A DNA stretch of 64,000 nt from Pelotomaculum_B sp964543575 (GTDB taxonomy: Bacteria; Bacillota; Desulfotomaculia; Desulfotomaculales; Pelotomaculaceae), in assembly GCA_964543575.1 (NCBI GenBank), contig CAZIYV010000001.1:4629-68628 (forward strand). The letters run 5' to 3'. The notes under the pieces are model-generated. The model was not told where the DNA came from, searched no databases, and saw only the letters and a program-made list of their open reading frames with translations. Positions 27,651 through 35,608 of this stretch are shown here, piece by piece. Within the stretch, counting starts at the first letter, position 1. The number at the start of each line of letters is the position of its first letter. Both the position numbers and the translations under genes were made by a program.

Positions 27651-28614
27651 TTTAAAAATATTGGTTTCACACGGGAAGCAGCCTTTAGACCGTGATAAGC
27701 CGATTTACTTGGCGGGACACAGGGGTATGCTTGGGACGGCTCTTCTCAAGCTTCTAAAAGAAAAAGGTTTTAATAACATCTTGGCCAGAACGTCAAGAGA
27801 GCTTGATTTGACTGACAGCAGGGCAGTTACTGAGTTTTTTAAAAAAGAACGTCCCGCTTATGTAATTCTTGCTGCAGCCTTGGTAGGGGGTATCGTTGCG
27901 AATATCAACAGGCCTGCTGAATTTATTCAAGTGAATTTGGCTATTCAGAATAACGTCATTCATGGTTCTCATCTTACAGGTGTTCGAAAGTTAATGTTTT
28001 TTGGCAGTTCCTGTATGTATCCTGTAAACTCTAAACAACCATACAAAGAAAGTAGTTTTTTTAAAGGACCGCCTGAATTGACCAGCCTTCCGTATGCAGT
28101 TGCAAAAATTGCAGGAGTGGTTCAGTGTGCAGCGTACAGGTCACAATACGGTCTGAACTCCATTGTCGCTGTACCCGCAAGTTTATACGGGCCGGGTGAT
28201 AATTTTGATCCCGAGAACAGCCACGTGCTCGCCGCGCTTCTGCGAAGAATTCATGCGGCCAAAGTTTCAGGGGAAAATAATGTTGTGATGTGGGGAAATG
28301 GAACCCCGAAAAGAGAGTTCCTTTTTGTAGACGATGCTGCAGATGCGGTCATATATCTAATGGACCATTATGATGCGGAAGAGCCGATCAATATAGGTTC
28401 AGGCCAGGAAATATCCATTAGTGAATTAGTGGAGGTTATTTGTGATATAGTGGGATTCCGCGGAGAGATAGTGTTTGACACATCAAAACCTAACGGAGTT
28501 CCTCGTAAAGTGCTTGATAATTCGCGAGTTTGCCAACTCGGTTGGAAGCCCAAGGTTTCTCTTCGAGAGGGTATTGAAAGGACATACATGTGGTTTTTAA
28601 AACATAGTTGTTAA
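27634..28614 (+). CDS. GDP-L-fucose-synthase-like NAD(P)-dependent reductase/epimerase
   Basis: An extended SDR of about 326 residues. Y-L-A-G-H-R-G-M-L-G-T-A-L is the nucleotide-binding start found in GDP-fucose synthase (Fcl), with F-F-G-S-S-C-M-Y-P and a catalytic Y-A-V-A-K (YxxxK). Fcl-type enzymes epimerise and reduce 4-keto-6-deoxy GDP-sugars. Campylobacter and Yersinia use homologues on GDP-4-keto-6-deoxy-heptose. The ATG at 27634 is 11 bases after AAAGGA; an ATG at 27622 is also possible. A terminator-like hairpin follows at 28650. Confidence 0.82.
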   Translation: MYLSTNLKILVSHGKQPLDRDKPIYLAGHRGMLGTALLKLLKEKGFNNILARTSRELDLTDSRAVTEFFKKERPAYVILAAALVGGIVANINRPAEFIQVNLAIQNNVIHGSHLTGVRKLMFFGSSCMYPVNSKQPYKESSFFKGPPELTSLPYAVAKIAGVVQCAAYRSQYGLNSIVAVPASLYGPGDNFDPENSHVLAALLRRIHAAKVSGENNVVMWGNGTPKREFLFVDDAADAVIYLMDHYDAEEPINIGSGQEISISELVEVICDIVGFRGEIVFDTSKPNGVPRKVLDNSRVCQLGWKPKVSLREGIERTYMWFLKHSC

Positions 28615-28649
28615 AAATAACTTAATTAAATTATGGGTTTAAATTTTCT

Positions 28650-28676
28650 CTCGGGTATTTAGCCCCGGGTTTTTTT
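28650..28676 (+). terminator. Hairpin plus T7 tract inside the sugar-nucleotide locus
   Basis: CTCGGG pairs with CCCGGG (one wobble) across an eight-base loop and is followed directly by seven T. It sits 35 bases after the stop at 28614, and the next gene starts at 28716, so the locus may be two transcription units or have reduced downstream expression. Confidence 0.68.
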
Positions 28677-28715
28677 ATATAACATCACATTTTCTTTATA
28701 GGGGGTCTACATATT

Positions 28716-29648
28716 ATGAATATCTTTGTCACCGGCGCTGCGGGTTATCTTGGTTCGGTTTTGGTTCCTGAACTTTTACAGCGCGGCTATAAGGTAACTG
28801 CCCTGGATAATTTCCTCTTTAATCAAAACTCTTTGCTTGATTGTTGCCGCCATAAAGATTTTAAAATAATAAGGGGGGATGCCAGGGACAAGGAGACTGT
28901 AAAAGTTTGTTTAAAAGACGCAGACTATATTATACCCCTTGCTTGTATGACCGGCGCCCCTTTATGTAATAAGGATCCGTTCGCCGCCAGGTCGGTGAAT
29001 TGCGATGCGATAAAATTAATTCTTGAACTGAGAAGCCTGGAACAGCGCATCATTTTTCCCACCACGAACAGCGGATACGGAGTTGGGGAGCAAGGGATTT
29101 ATTGCAATGAGGAGACCCCACTGCGGCCGGTATCACTTTACGGCAAATTAAAAGTCGAAATTGAAAAAGAGCTGCTGGATGCTGGAAACTGTATAACTTA
29201 CCGTCTGGCTACGGTGTTTGGCGTCAGTCCGAGGATGCGGCTGGATTTGCTGGTGAACAACTTTACCTACAGAGCTGTCTTTGACCGTTTCATCGTTCTT
29301 TTTGAATCTCACTTCAAACGCAATTATATTCATGTCCGCGATGTGGTAAAAGCCTTTTTGCATGCCATCGACAATTTTGAAAAGATGAAAGATCAGCCAT
29401 ATAATGTTGGCCTTACAGAAGCGAATCTGAGTAAGTGGGAACTATGCGAAGAGATAAAGAAGCAGGCTCCTGATTTTTATTTTGTTGAGGCCAAGGTGGG
29501 CAAGGACCCTGACCAGCGGAACTATATTGTATCGAATGAGAAGATTGAGGCAACCGGATGGAGACCGGATAATTCCATCAAGGACGGCATTAATGAACTG
29601 ATTAAGTGTTACCAAATTATTAAAGTCAATCAATACGCCAATATTTAA
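28716..29648 (+). CDS. NAD-dependent epimerase/dehydratase family protein
   Basis: A 310-residue extended SDR with V-T-G-A-A-G-Y-L-G-S-V-L at the start, F-P-T-T-N-S-G-Y-G and a catalytic Y-G-K-L-K (YxxxK). I see no Asp-Glu pair following Thr as in 4,6-dehydratases, so an epimerase or reductase role is more likely. The 14-base gap to the GHMP kinase and the heptose context suggest it acts on the same NDP-sugar. An AGGGGG run lies upstream of the ATG. Confidence 0.8.
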   Translation: MNIFVTGAAGYLGSVLVPELLQRGYKVTALDNFLFNQNSLLDCCRHKDFKIIRGDARDKETVKVCLKDADYIIPLACMTGAPLCNKDPFAARSVNCDAIKLILELRSLEQRIIFPTTNSGYGVGEQGIYCNEETPLRPVSLYGKLKVEIEKELLDAGNCITYRLATVFGVSPRMRLDLLVNNFTYRAVFDRFIVLFESHFKRNYIHVRDVVKAFLHAIDNFEKMKDQPYNVGLTEANLSKWELCEEIKKQAPDFYFVEAKVGKDPDQRNYIVSNEKIEATGWRPDNSIKDGINELIKCYQIIKVNQYANI

Positions 29649-29661
29649 GGGAGAGTTCTCC

Positions 29662-30693
29662 ATGATCATCAGCCAGACGCCTTTCAGGATTTCCTTTTTT
29701 GGTGGTGGAACAGACTACCCCGCCTATTATCAAGAGCGTGCAGGAGTTGTATTATCAACAACTATTGATAAGTATTGCTATATAACCTGCCGTTATTTAC
29801 CAAAGTTTTTTGAACACAAAAGCCGGATAGCATACTCCAAGACGGAATTAGTGAATAGCGTAGACCAAATAAAACACCCTTCCGTTAGGGAATGTCTCAG
29901 ATTTATGCAGATTACTGAAGGTGTCGAAATCCATCATGACGCGGACCTTCCTGCGCGCTCAGGGTTAGGGTCCAGTTCATCTTTTACTGTTGGCCTCCTC
30001 CACACCTTGTATGCTTTAAGAGGCCAGATGCCTTCAAAAATGACCCTTGCTCATAACGCAATCCATGTTGAACAGGATTTGATAGGTGAGAATGTTGGCT
30101 CACAGGATCAGTGCAGCGCCGCTTTTGGTGGATTTAACCGTATTTCATTTAATGGAAATCATGATATTAATGTGCAACCCATTATAATTCCCAATGACAA
30201 GTTAAAAATGCTTCGGGATCGCCTGGTCCTGTTTTATACCGGTATCACCCGTTTAGCGTCCCAAGTTGCCGATGAACAAATCAAAAAGACACCTGAGCGG
30301 CATAAGGAATTAAAAATGATTGGTGAAATGGTGGATTACTCCATAGATATTTTGAAAAGCCCTGTAGGCAGGATGGACGACTTCGGCAGGCTTCTCCATG
30401 AGGGTTGGATGTTGAAACGCTCTTTAACAAGCAAGATTTCCAACGAGCGCATCGACCAGTTATATGAGCTTGCACGCAAAACCGGGGCACTCGGCGGGAA
30501 GTTGCTTGGAGCAGGTTCCGGTGGATTCATGCTTTTTTATGTCAGGCCGGAGAACAAAAACAAGTTAATTGAAGCTCTAAAAGACCTTTTATATGTGCCT
30601 TTCCGCTTTGAATTCTTAGGCAGCCGTATAATCTACTACAGGCCGCGAGAAGAGGTTGGTTATAGGGATGCAAACAAGATTAGACCCTGTTGA
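29662..30693 (+). CDS. hddA: GHMP-family sugar kinase, heptose-7-phosphate kinase-like (HddA)
   Basis: A 343-residue GHMP kinase with the ATP loop P-A-R-S-G-L-G-S-S-S-S (about residues 98-108) and a C-terminal G-A-L-G-G-K-L-L-G-A-G-S-G-G motif. The start R-I-S-F-F-G-G-G-T-D-Y-P is shared with HddA and L-fucokinase/GDP-heptose pathway kinases. HddA phosphorylates heptose 7-phosphate at C1 with the alpha configuration, leading to GDP-heptose. The assignment rests on motif match plus co-occurrence with gmhA, gmhB and an hddC-like gene. AAGGGAG precedes the ATG. Confidence 0.82.
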   Translation: MIISQTPFRISFFGGGTDYPAYYQERAGVVLSTTIDKYCYITCRYLPKFFEHKSRIAYSKTELVNSVDQIKHPSVRECLRFMQITEGVEIHHDADLPARSGLGSSSSFTVGLLHTLYALRGQMPSKMTLAHNAIHVEQDLIGENVGSQDQCSAAFGGFNRISFNGNHDINVQPIIIPNDKLKMLRDRLVLFYTGITRLASQVADEQIKKTPERHKELKMIGEMVDYSIDILKSPVGRMDDFGRLLHEGWMLKRSLTSKISNERIDQLYELARKTGALGGKLLGAGSGGFMLFYVRPENKNKLIEALKDLLYVPFRFEFLGSRIIYYRPREEVGYRDANKIRPC

Positions 30694-31408
30694 TATAGAC
30701 GCTGTTATACTTTGCGGCGGGAAAGGGGAACGGTTGCGGAGTGTAGTAAGTGACAGGCCAAAACCGCTGGCGGAAGTTGGCGGACGTCCTTTCTTGGATA
30801 TTCTAATCGATTACGCGGCGGGATACGGGCTTCGCAGATTTGTATTGCTGGCCGGGTATATGGGAGACTTGGTAAAAGAATATGCCTGCCAAAAAGCTCG
30901 ATCAACATCCTTGGAGATTGCATGTGTGCTTGAAAAAAAGCCTTTAGGCACCGGTGGAGCCATAAAGAACGCCGAACAGCTTTTAAACAGCTCGCGGATT
31001 CTGGTATTTAACGGGGATACTTTTTGCCCGGCTAATCTTTTATATTTTTTCATGTTTCACAGCAAAAAGGGCGGATTGGCCACTATGATGCTTTCCAGGG
31101 TGGAACACGCGAAGGATTGCGGACAGGTTTTAATTGATAGTGATGGGCGCATTGTCACATTTCAGGAGAAAACAGACATCACTTATGCCGCATTAGCTAA
31201 TGCGGGGGTATATCTCTTAGAGAGAGCCATACTTGACATTTTTTCCTCAGGCAGTCCCTGTTCTCTGGAACGCGATATTTTCCCTAAAATAGCCGGTGGG
31301 GATTTTTTTGGCTATGTGGTAAAAGATCCCCATCTTGATATTGGTACGCCCGAGCGTTACTTTAAGGCACTGAGTATTTTGCCGGTGCTTTGTAAAAGAG
31401 GTTGGTAA
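30668..31408 (+). CDS. hddC: Sugar-1-phosphate nucleotidyltransferase, HddC-like
   Basis: A GT-A-fold nucleotidyltransferase with I-L-C-G-G-K-G-E-R-L and R-P-K-P-L-A-E-V-G-G-R-P at the start and F-N-G-D-T-F for the metal-binding Asp. HddC makes GDP-D-glycero-alpha-D-manno-heptose from the 1-phosphate; related enzymes use other sugars and nucleotides, so the nucleotide is unproven. I favour the ATG at 30668, overlapping hddA by 26 bases; a TTG at 30656 is the alternative. Confidence 0.8.
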   Translation: MQTRLDPVDIDAVILCGGKGERLRSVVSDRPKPLAEVGGRPFLDILIDYAAGYGLRRFVLLAGYMGDLVKEYACQKARSTSLEIACVLEKKPLGTGGAIKNAEQLLNSSRILVFNGDTFCPANLLYFFMFHSKKGGLATMMLSRVEHAKDCGQVLIDSDGRIVTFQEKTDITYAALANAGVYLLERAILDIFSSGSPCSLERDIFPKIAGGDFFGYVVKDPHLDIGTPERYFKALSILPVLCKRGW

Positions 31409-31486
31409 GCGGAATCTGTGCCGGGTGCAGACAAGCTGTTCTTCTGGTATCCGGCCGCTTTTTGTTTTTTGAGAGGGGATTTAGTC

Positions 31487-32707
31487 ATGAAAGAAGTGGA
31501 GAAAAAGATTCCATTTGGAACTATTACCATTACAGATAAGGCAAAGAAATTGGTTATTGAGGCACTTGAAAATAAAAGGATATCAAGCGGAAAATTAGTG
31601 CGGGAGTTTGAGAAAAAGTTTGCTGAACTTTACGGGGTTAGAGAAGCTGTCGCTGTTAGTTCCGGTACGGATGCTGACGCCTTGGCCCTTGCGGTGTTGT
31701 ATGATTACGGGGCGGAGCGTGGTGATGAGGTAATAGTACCGGCCTTGAGTTTTGTCGCCACGGGCAATGCGGTGCTACATGCCGGCTTTACGCCGGTGTT
31801 CGTGGATATTGAGCGTGAAACCTTAAATATAAATCCTTATCTTATTGAGAGGGCTATCACGGAACGCACACGGGCCATAATGCCGGTTCACCTGATGGGT
31901 AAACCTGCGGATATGGATCGTATTAATGACATAGCAAACCGCTGTAACCTGTTTGTTATTGAGGACGCCGCGGAAGCTTACGGCGCCGAATATAAGGGAA
32001 GAAAAATAGGTTCCTTGGGACATATGGCTGCTTTTAGTCTATATATCGCTCATATCATTACTACCGGCGAGGGAGGCATTGTTATTACAAACGACGAGGA
32101 GAAAGCGGGGATTCTACGCTCTTTGCGCTCCCACGGACGTGCCTGCAAGTGTGAAACCTGCGTTTCCAATACAACTTCAGGATACTGCGCCAAGCGTTTT
32201 GATAACCCTTTAAAAACTGATATTCGCTTTGTGTTTGAAAGACACGGCTTCTCTTCTAAAATGAACGAAATGGAAGCGGCCATTGGTCTGGGGAGTTTAG
32301 ATAATTACTATGAAATTGTACAAAAAAGGCGCAATAATCTTTACGCTATGACAGAGCTTATTCAGAAATATTCTGAGTTTATGTACACAATACATGAAGA
32401 AGAGCAAGAAAAGATCGGTCCGCATGCCTTTCCGGTAATTTTGAAGGAGTCCGCTCCGTTCAAACGCGATATCTTTGTGGACTATTTGGAAAGGAACGGG
32501 ATAGACAGCAGGAATCTTTTCCAGTCCATGCCCACCCAGTGCGCCGGCTTTAAGTTCCTGGGGCACATGCCCGGCGAATTCCCGGAGGCGGAATATGTGG
32601 CGGACCACGGGCTGCACATCGGAGTGCACCAGGACATTAATGATGACCAGATTGAATATCTGGACCGGGTTATAAATAACTTCATTAAAAATCTTAAACA
32701 ACCTTAA
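31487..32707 (+). CDS. PLP-dependent NDP-4-keto-6-deoxysugar 3-dehydrase-like enzyme (catalytic Lys replaced by His)
   Basis: DegT/DnrJ/EryC1/StrS fold, about 406 residues from the ATG at 31487 (GAGAGGGG upstream). In normal aminotransferases of this family the PLP Lys sits in the segment before T-T-G-E-G-G. Here the segment is S-L-Y-I-A-H-I-I-T-T-G-E-G-G, placing His189 (codon 32051-32053) at that position. ColD and the E1/RfbH 3-dehydrases carry His there and remove the C3 hydroxyl instead of transaminating. Cys220, Cys222, Cys225 and Cys234 form a cluster in the region where E1 binds its 2Fe-2S centre. This suggests a 3-deoxysugar in the pathway. A dedicated reductase partner is not seen. 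Confidence 0.83.
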   Translation: MKEVEKKIPFGTITITDKAKKLVIEALENKRISSGKLVREFEKKFAELYGVREAVAVSSGTDADALALAVLYDYGAERGDEVIVPALSFVATGNAVLHAGFTPVFVDIERETLNINPYLIERAITERTRAIMPVHLMGKPADMDRINDIANRCNLFVIEDAAEAYGAEYKGRKIGSLGHMAAFSLYIAHIITTGEGGIVITNDEEKAGILRSLRSHGRACKCETCVSNTTSGYCAKRFDNPLKTDIRFVFERHGFSSKMNEMEAAIGLGSLDNYYEIVQKRRNNLYAMTELIQKYSEFMYTIHEEEQEKIGPHAFPVILKESAPFKRDIFVDYLERNGIDSRNLFQSMPTQCAGFKFLGHMPGEFPEAEYVADHGLHIGVHQDINDDQIEYLDRVINNFIKNLKQP

Positions 32708-32828
32708 TTTTTGATTAAATTTATGTTTGAATAACCATCAGTGCATGGCCCGGTTCGTCCGGTGTGTCGACAGCACTTCGGCTCGCCTCGGGCGAAATGA
32801 CACTAGTAAGGTCAGGAGGCCAATTTTT

Positions 32829-34298
32829 ATGAATAAAGTAGATTTGTTGCTTATCAAGCCCGGAAAACAGGAACTTCTTTATGGTGACTTAAGTTCGTCC
32901 TTACATGCCGTTGAGCCCCCTCTCTGGGCCGGCTTGTTGGCCGGATATATCAGAAAACACGGTTTTTCCGTTCAAATTATTGATTCAGAGGCTGAAAATC
33001 TAAGTCCGGAAGAGACTGCCGCAAAGGTAGCGGAATTGAATCCATTACTGGCGGGAGTAGTGGTATCAGGCACAAACCCCTCTGCCTCAACCATGAACAT
33101 GGCTGGCGCAACCGAAATACTTATTGCTATTAGACGCAAAGCTTTAAATGTAAAAATGATTATTGCTGGTCTTCATCCGTCGGCTTTGCCGGAAAAGACT
33201 CTTGCCGAGACAGATGTCGATTTTCTCTGCCAGGGGGAAGGATTTTATACATTTCATTCATTATTGAATGAAATTAAATCAGGCAACAAAAAACATGATC
33301 TGAATATTGAAGGGCTTTGGTATAAAATAAATGAGAGGATAGTTTCAAATCCGCGGGCGCCTCTGGTAAAAAACCTTGACGAAGAATTGCCTTTCGTCGC
33401 ATGGGATCTTTTGCCCATGGACAAGTACCGTGCCCACAACTGGCACTGTTTTAATGATGTTGGAAAGAGACAACCATATGCAGTAATCTATACCAGCCTT
33501 GGTTGTCCTTTTAAATGTTACTTTTGTTGTATTAACACATTATTTGGCGCCCCTGGAATTAGACACCGCAGCCCTAAGAGCGTGGTTGAAGAAATTGACC
33601 TGCTTGTGAAAAATTACAGAATGAAAAACATTAAAATAATCGACGAGCTTTTTGTTTCCAGGGAAAGCCATGTTATTGAAATTTGTGATTTAATTATTGA
33701 GCGCGGTTACGATCTCAATATGTGGGCCTATGCGCGAATCGACACCGTTAACGAGAAACTGGTCAGAAAGATGAAGAGAGCGGGGATCAATTGGCTCGCT
33801 TTTGGTATAGAATCGGGTGCTGCCAGGGTCAGGGAGGGTGTCGCCAAGAAATTTAACCAGGATAAAATCAAAAAGGCCGTGGAGATGGCCCGGGCCGCAG
33901 GCATTTACGTACTGGGGAACTTTATTTTCGGCCTTCCTGATGATGACTTTGAAACCATGGGGGAAACTCTAAAAATGGCCATGGAGTTTAATTTTGAATA
34001 TGCTAACTTTTACGTGGCCATGGCCTATCCGGGCTCAAAGCTATATGAAGACGCAGTAGCGCGAGGGTTAAAGTTGCCGGACACCTGGCAAGGTTATTCC
34101 CAGTTTAGTGAAGACTGTCTTCCTCTACCAACAAAGTATTTAACTGCTGCTGAAGTTTTGAGTTTCCGGGACGAGGCATTTATAAAATATCACTTGAATA
34201 CCAGATATTTAGAGATGATGGAGAACACTTTCGGAAAAGAAACTGCAGACCATATAAGGGACATGTGTAAAATCAAACTCAGGAGAAAATACGCCTAA
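32829..34298 (+). CDS. B12-binding radical SAM protein
   Basis: The ATG at 32829 follows TCAGGAGG; an upstream in-frame ATG at 32727 would read through a non-conserved, repeat-like leader. The cobalamin-binding domain spans about 1-150 (A-G-L-H-P-S-A-L-P-E-K-T). G-C-P-F-K-C-Y-F-C gives the radical SAM CxxxCxxC. The family methylates or rearranges unreactive carbons; several antibiotic sugar C-methyltransferases are of this type. Position right after the sugar-nucleotide genes makes a sugar or glycan substrate plausible. Confidence 0.86.
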   Translation: MNKVDLLLIKPGKQELLYGDLSSSLHAVEPPLWAGLLAGYIRKHGFSVQIIDSEAENLSPEETAAKVAELNPLLAGVVVSGTNPSASTMNMAGATEILIAIRRKALNVKMIIAGLHPSALPEKTLAETDVDFLCQGEGFYTFHSLLNEIKSGNKKHDLNIEGLWYKINERIVSNPRAPLVKNLDEELPFVAWDLLPMDKYRAHNWHCFNDVGKRQPYAVIYTSLGCPFKCYFCCINTLFGAPGIRHRSPKSVVEEIDLLVKNYRMKNIKIIDELFVSRESHVIEICDLIIERGYDLNMWAYARIDTVNEKLVRKMKRAGINWLAFGIESGAARVREGVAKKFNQDKIKKAVEMARAAGIYVLGNFIFGLPDDDFETMGETLKMAMEFNFEYANFYVAMAYPGSKLYEDAVARGLKLPDTWQGYSQFSEDCLPLPTKYLTAAEVLSFRDEAFIKYHLNTRYLEMMENTFGKETADHIRDMCKIKLRRKYA

Positions 34299-34350
34299 AT
34301 ATATTTTATTAGTTATGCAGTGCAATATATATAACCAAGAGGTAAGAAAA

Positions 34351-34908
34351 GTGTTACTTTTAGCTCATATGGGAATTACGCTTGCGGTAACCAGGAATCT
34401 GGAAAAAGCGATGGTAGGCCGGGGGATGCGGAAAATTCAAAATTTGATAGACTACAGGCTTGTCTTGGTAGGATCTATGCTGCCGGATATTATTGATAAA
34501 CCGCTGGGTGGTTTTGTTTTAAGGGAAACGCTTGGAAATGGGCGTATTTATAGCCATACTCTTCTGTTTCTGATTTTTCTTTTTGGTATAGGAATGTTCT
34601 TCTGGTATAAATTTAATTATTCATCTTTCCTGGTGCTTGCTGGCGGCAGTTTTTTTCACCATATATTGGACGGCATGTGGCTTTTCCGTGGAACTTTCCT
34701 GTGGCCGGCGCATGGCTGGGGTTTCCCGGAGGGAACTTCAGAAAATTGGTTATCGCACTGGATGCAAAGCCTCTTAACTGACCCATATGTTTATGTGCCG
34801 GAGATAATCGGAGGAATAGTCATCATATTTTTTGCACTGGAATTAGCTTTACAGAAGAAGCTGCTTGAATTTTTTATTACAGGGAAATTTGGTAGGGGTT
34901 TGTCATAA
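34351..34908 (+). CDS. Membrane-bound metal-dependent hydrolase-like protein (YdjM/DUF457 type)
   Basis: The GTG at 34351, behind AAGAGGT, gives M-L-L-L-A-H-M-G-I-T-L-A, the usual opening of this family; an ATG at 34315 adds a tail. It has about four membrane segments. Conserved polar residues include L-P-D-I-I-D-K and Y-S-H-T in one half and F-F-H-H-I-L-D in the other, which resemble the His/Asp sites of YdjM-like membrane hydrolases. The substrate is unknown. It follows the radical SAM gene by 52 bases. Confidence 0.72.
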   Translation: MLLLAHMGITLAVTRNLEKAMVGRGMRKIQNLIDYRLVLVGSMLPDIIDKPLGGFVLRETLGNGRIYSHTLLFLIFLFGIGMFFWYKFNYSSFLVLAGGSFFHHILDGMWLFRGTFLWPAHGWGFPEGTSENWLSHWMQSLLTDPYVYVPEIIGGIVIIFFALELALQKKLLEFFITGKFGRGLS

Positions 34909-35035
34909 AAAAAGGTTAAGATTAGAATTAAAGAACCGGTCCAGGAAATAGAAAAGTGTGGTACAAGCTTTAATGGACAAGGGGTCCGATGTTGTGCTTT
35001 GATCAGAACAGTTGAGATGGCTTTAGTAAAATAAT

Positions 35036-35064
35036 AAAAACCAACTGGAAGCCTGCCAGTTGGT
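35036..35064 (-). terminator. Perfect hairpin with T-run on the minus strand
   Basis: ACCAACTGG and CCAGTTGGT are perfect nine-base arms around a seven-base loop. On the minus strand the stem is followed by TTTTATTAT, so it fits termination of the small minus-strand gene ending at 35092, between convergent genes. Confidence 0.72.
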
Positions 35065-35091
35065 CATATCACACAGAATTTTATTCATGTA

Positions 35092-35331
35092 TCACTTGGG
35101 TTGTCTTCTTATATAACCCTTATCAAACAATGCTATTAGCAGCCACGTTACGCTGGTTGTAATAGCTGCATAAAAGGCGTATTTCCCATAATAATAAATG
35201 ACCCATGCGCCTGCATTTTGTAGTGTTGGCAATTGTTGATAGAGTCGCAATGCCGCCTGAAAGAAAAGCATGAAAATTACCGATAAAACTAGTACCGCAA
35301 CTACTATAATGGCTTGTCGAATTGCTAACAT
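35092..35331 (-). CDS. Small two-helix membrane protein
   Basis: A 79-residue product from the ATG at 35331, preceded by a GGGGGG tract; an ATG at 35358 lacks a site. There are two hydrophobic segments (about 6-26 and 42-65) and a basic C-terminus (R-R-Q-P-K). I do not recognise a family. It shares strand with the protease gene 280 bases upstream and ends at a clear terminator, supporting a real gene. Confidence 0.58.
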   Translation of the reverse strand: MLAIRQAIIVVAVLVLSVIFMLFFQAALRLYQQLPTLQNAGAWVIYYYGKYAFYAAITTSVTWLLIALFDKGYIRRQPK

Positions 35332-35608
35332 TGCCCTGCCCCCCTTTTTGACTGGCAATAATACCAGTTAATGGTTCCTGCTCTATATTATGCATAGCCC
35401 GTTAAATTGACACTTACGGTGTTATGTCCAGTCATAAGATACTCTCCATATTTTTACAGCTTGGGTACTTCTTCATCAACTTCTCCATATCAGTATCGTA
35501 TAACCTACCGCCGCTTCTGACTAAAATAATAGTTGTGAATAGTAGTAATTCGAACCTTATCTGCTTCCCTTATTCTACTGGTGTGGGAAGGAGCATACCC
35601 TATCCCGG

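Noticed and set aside
31487..32707. Standard sugar aminotransferase (DegT family)
   Set aside because: The PLP-binding Lys position is His, and a cysteine cluster typical of 3-dehydrases is present.
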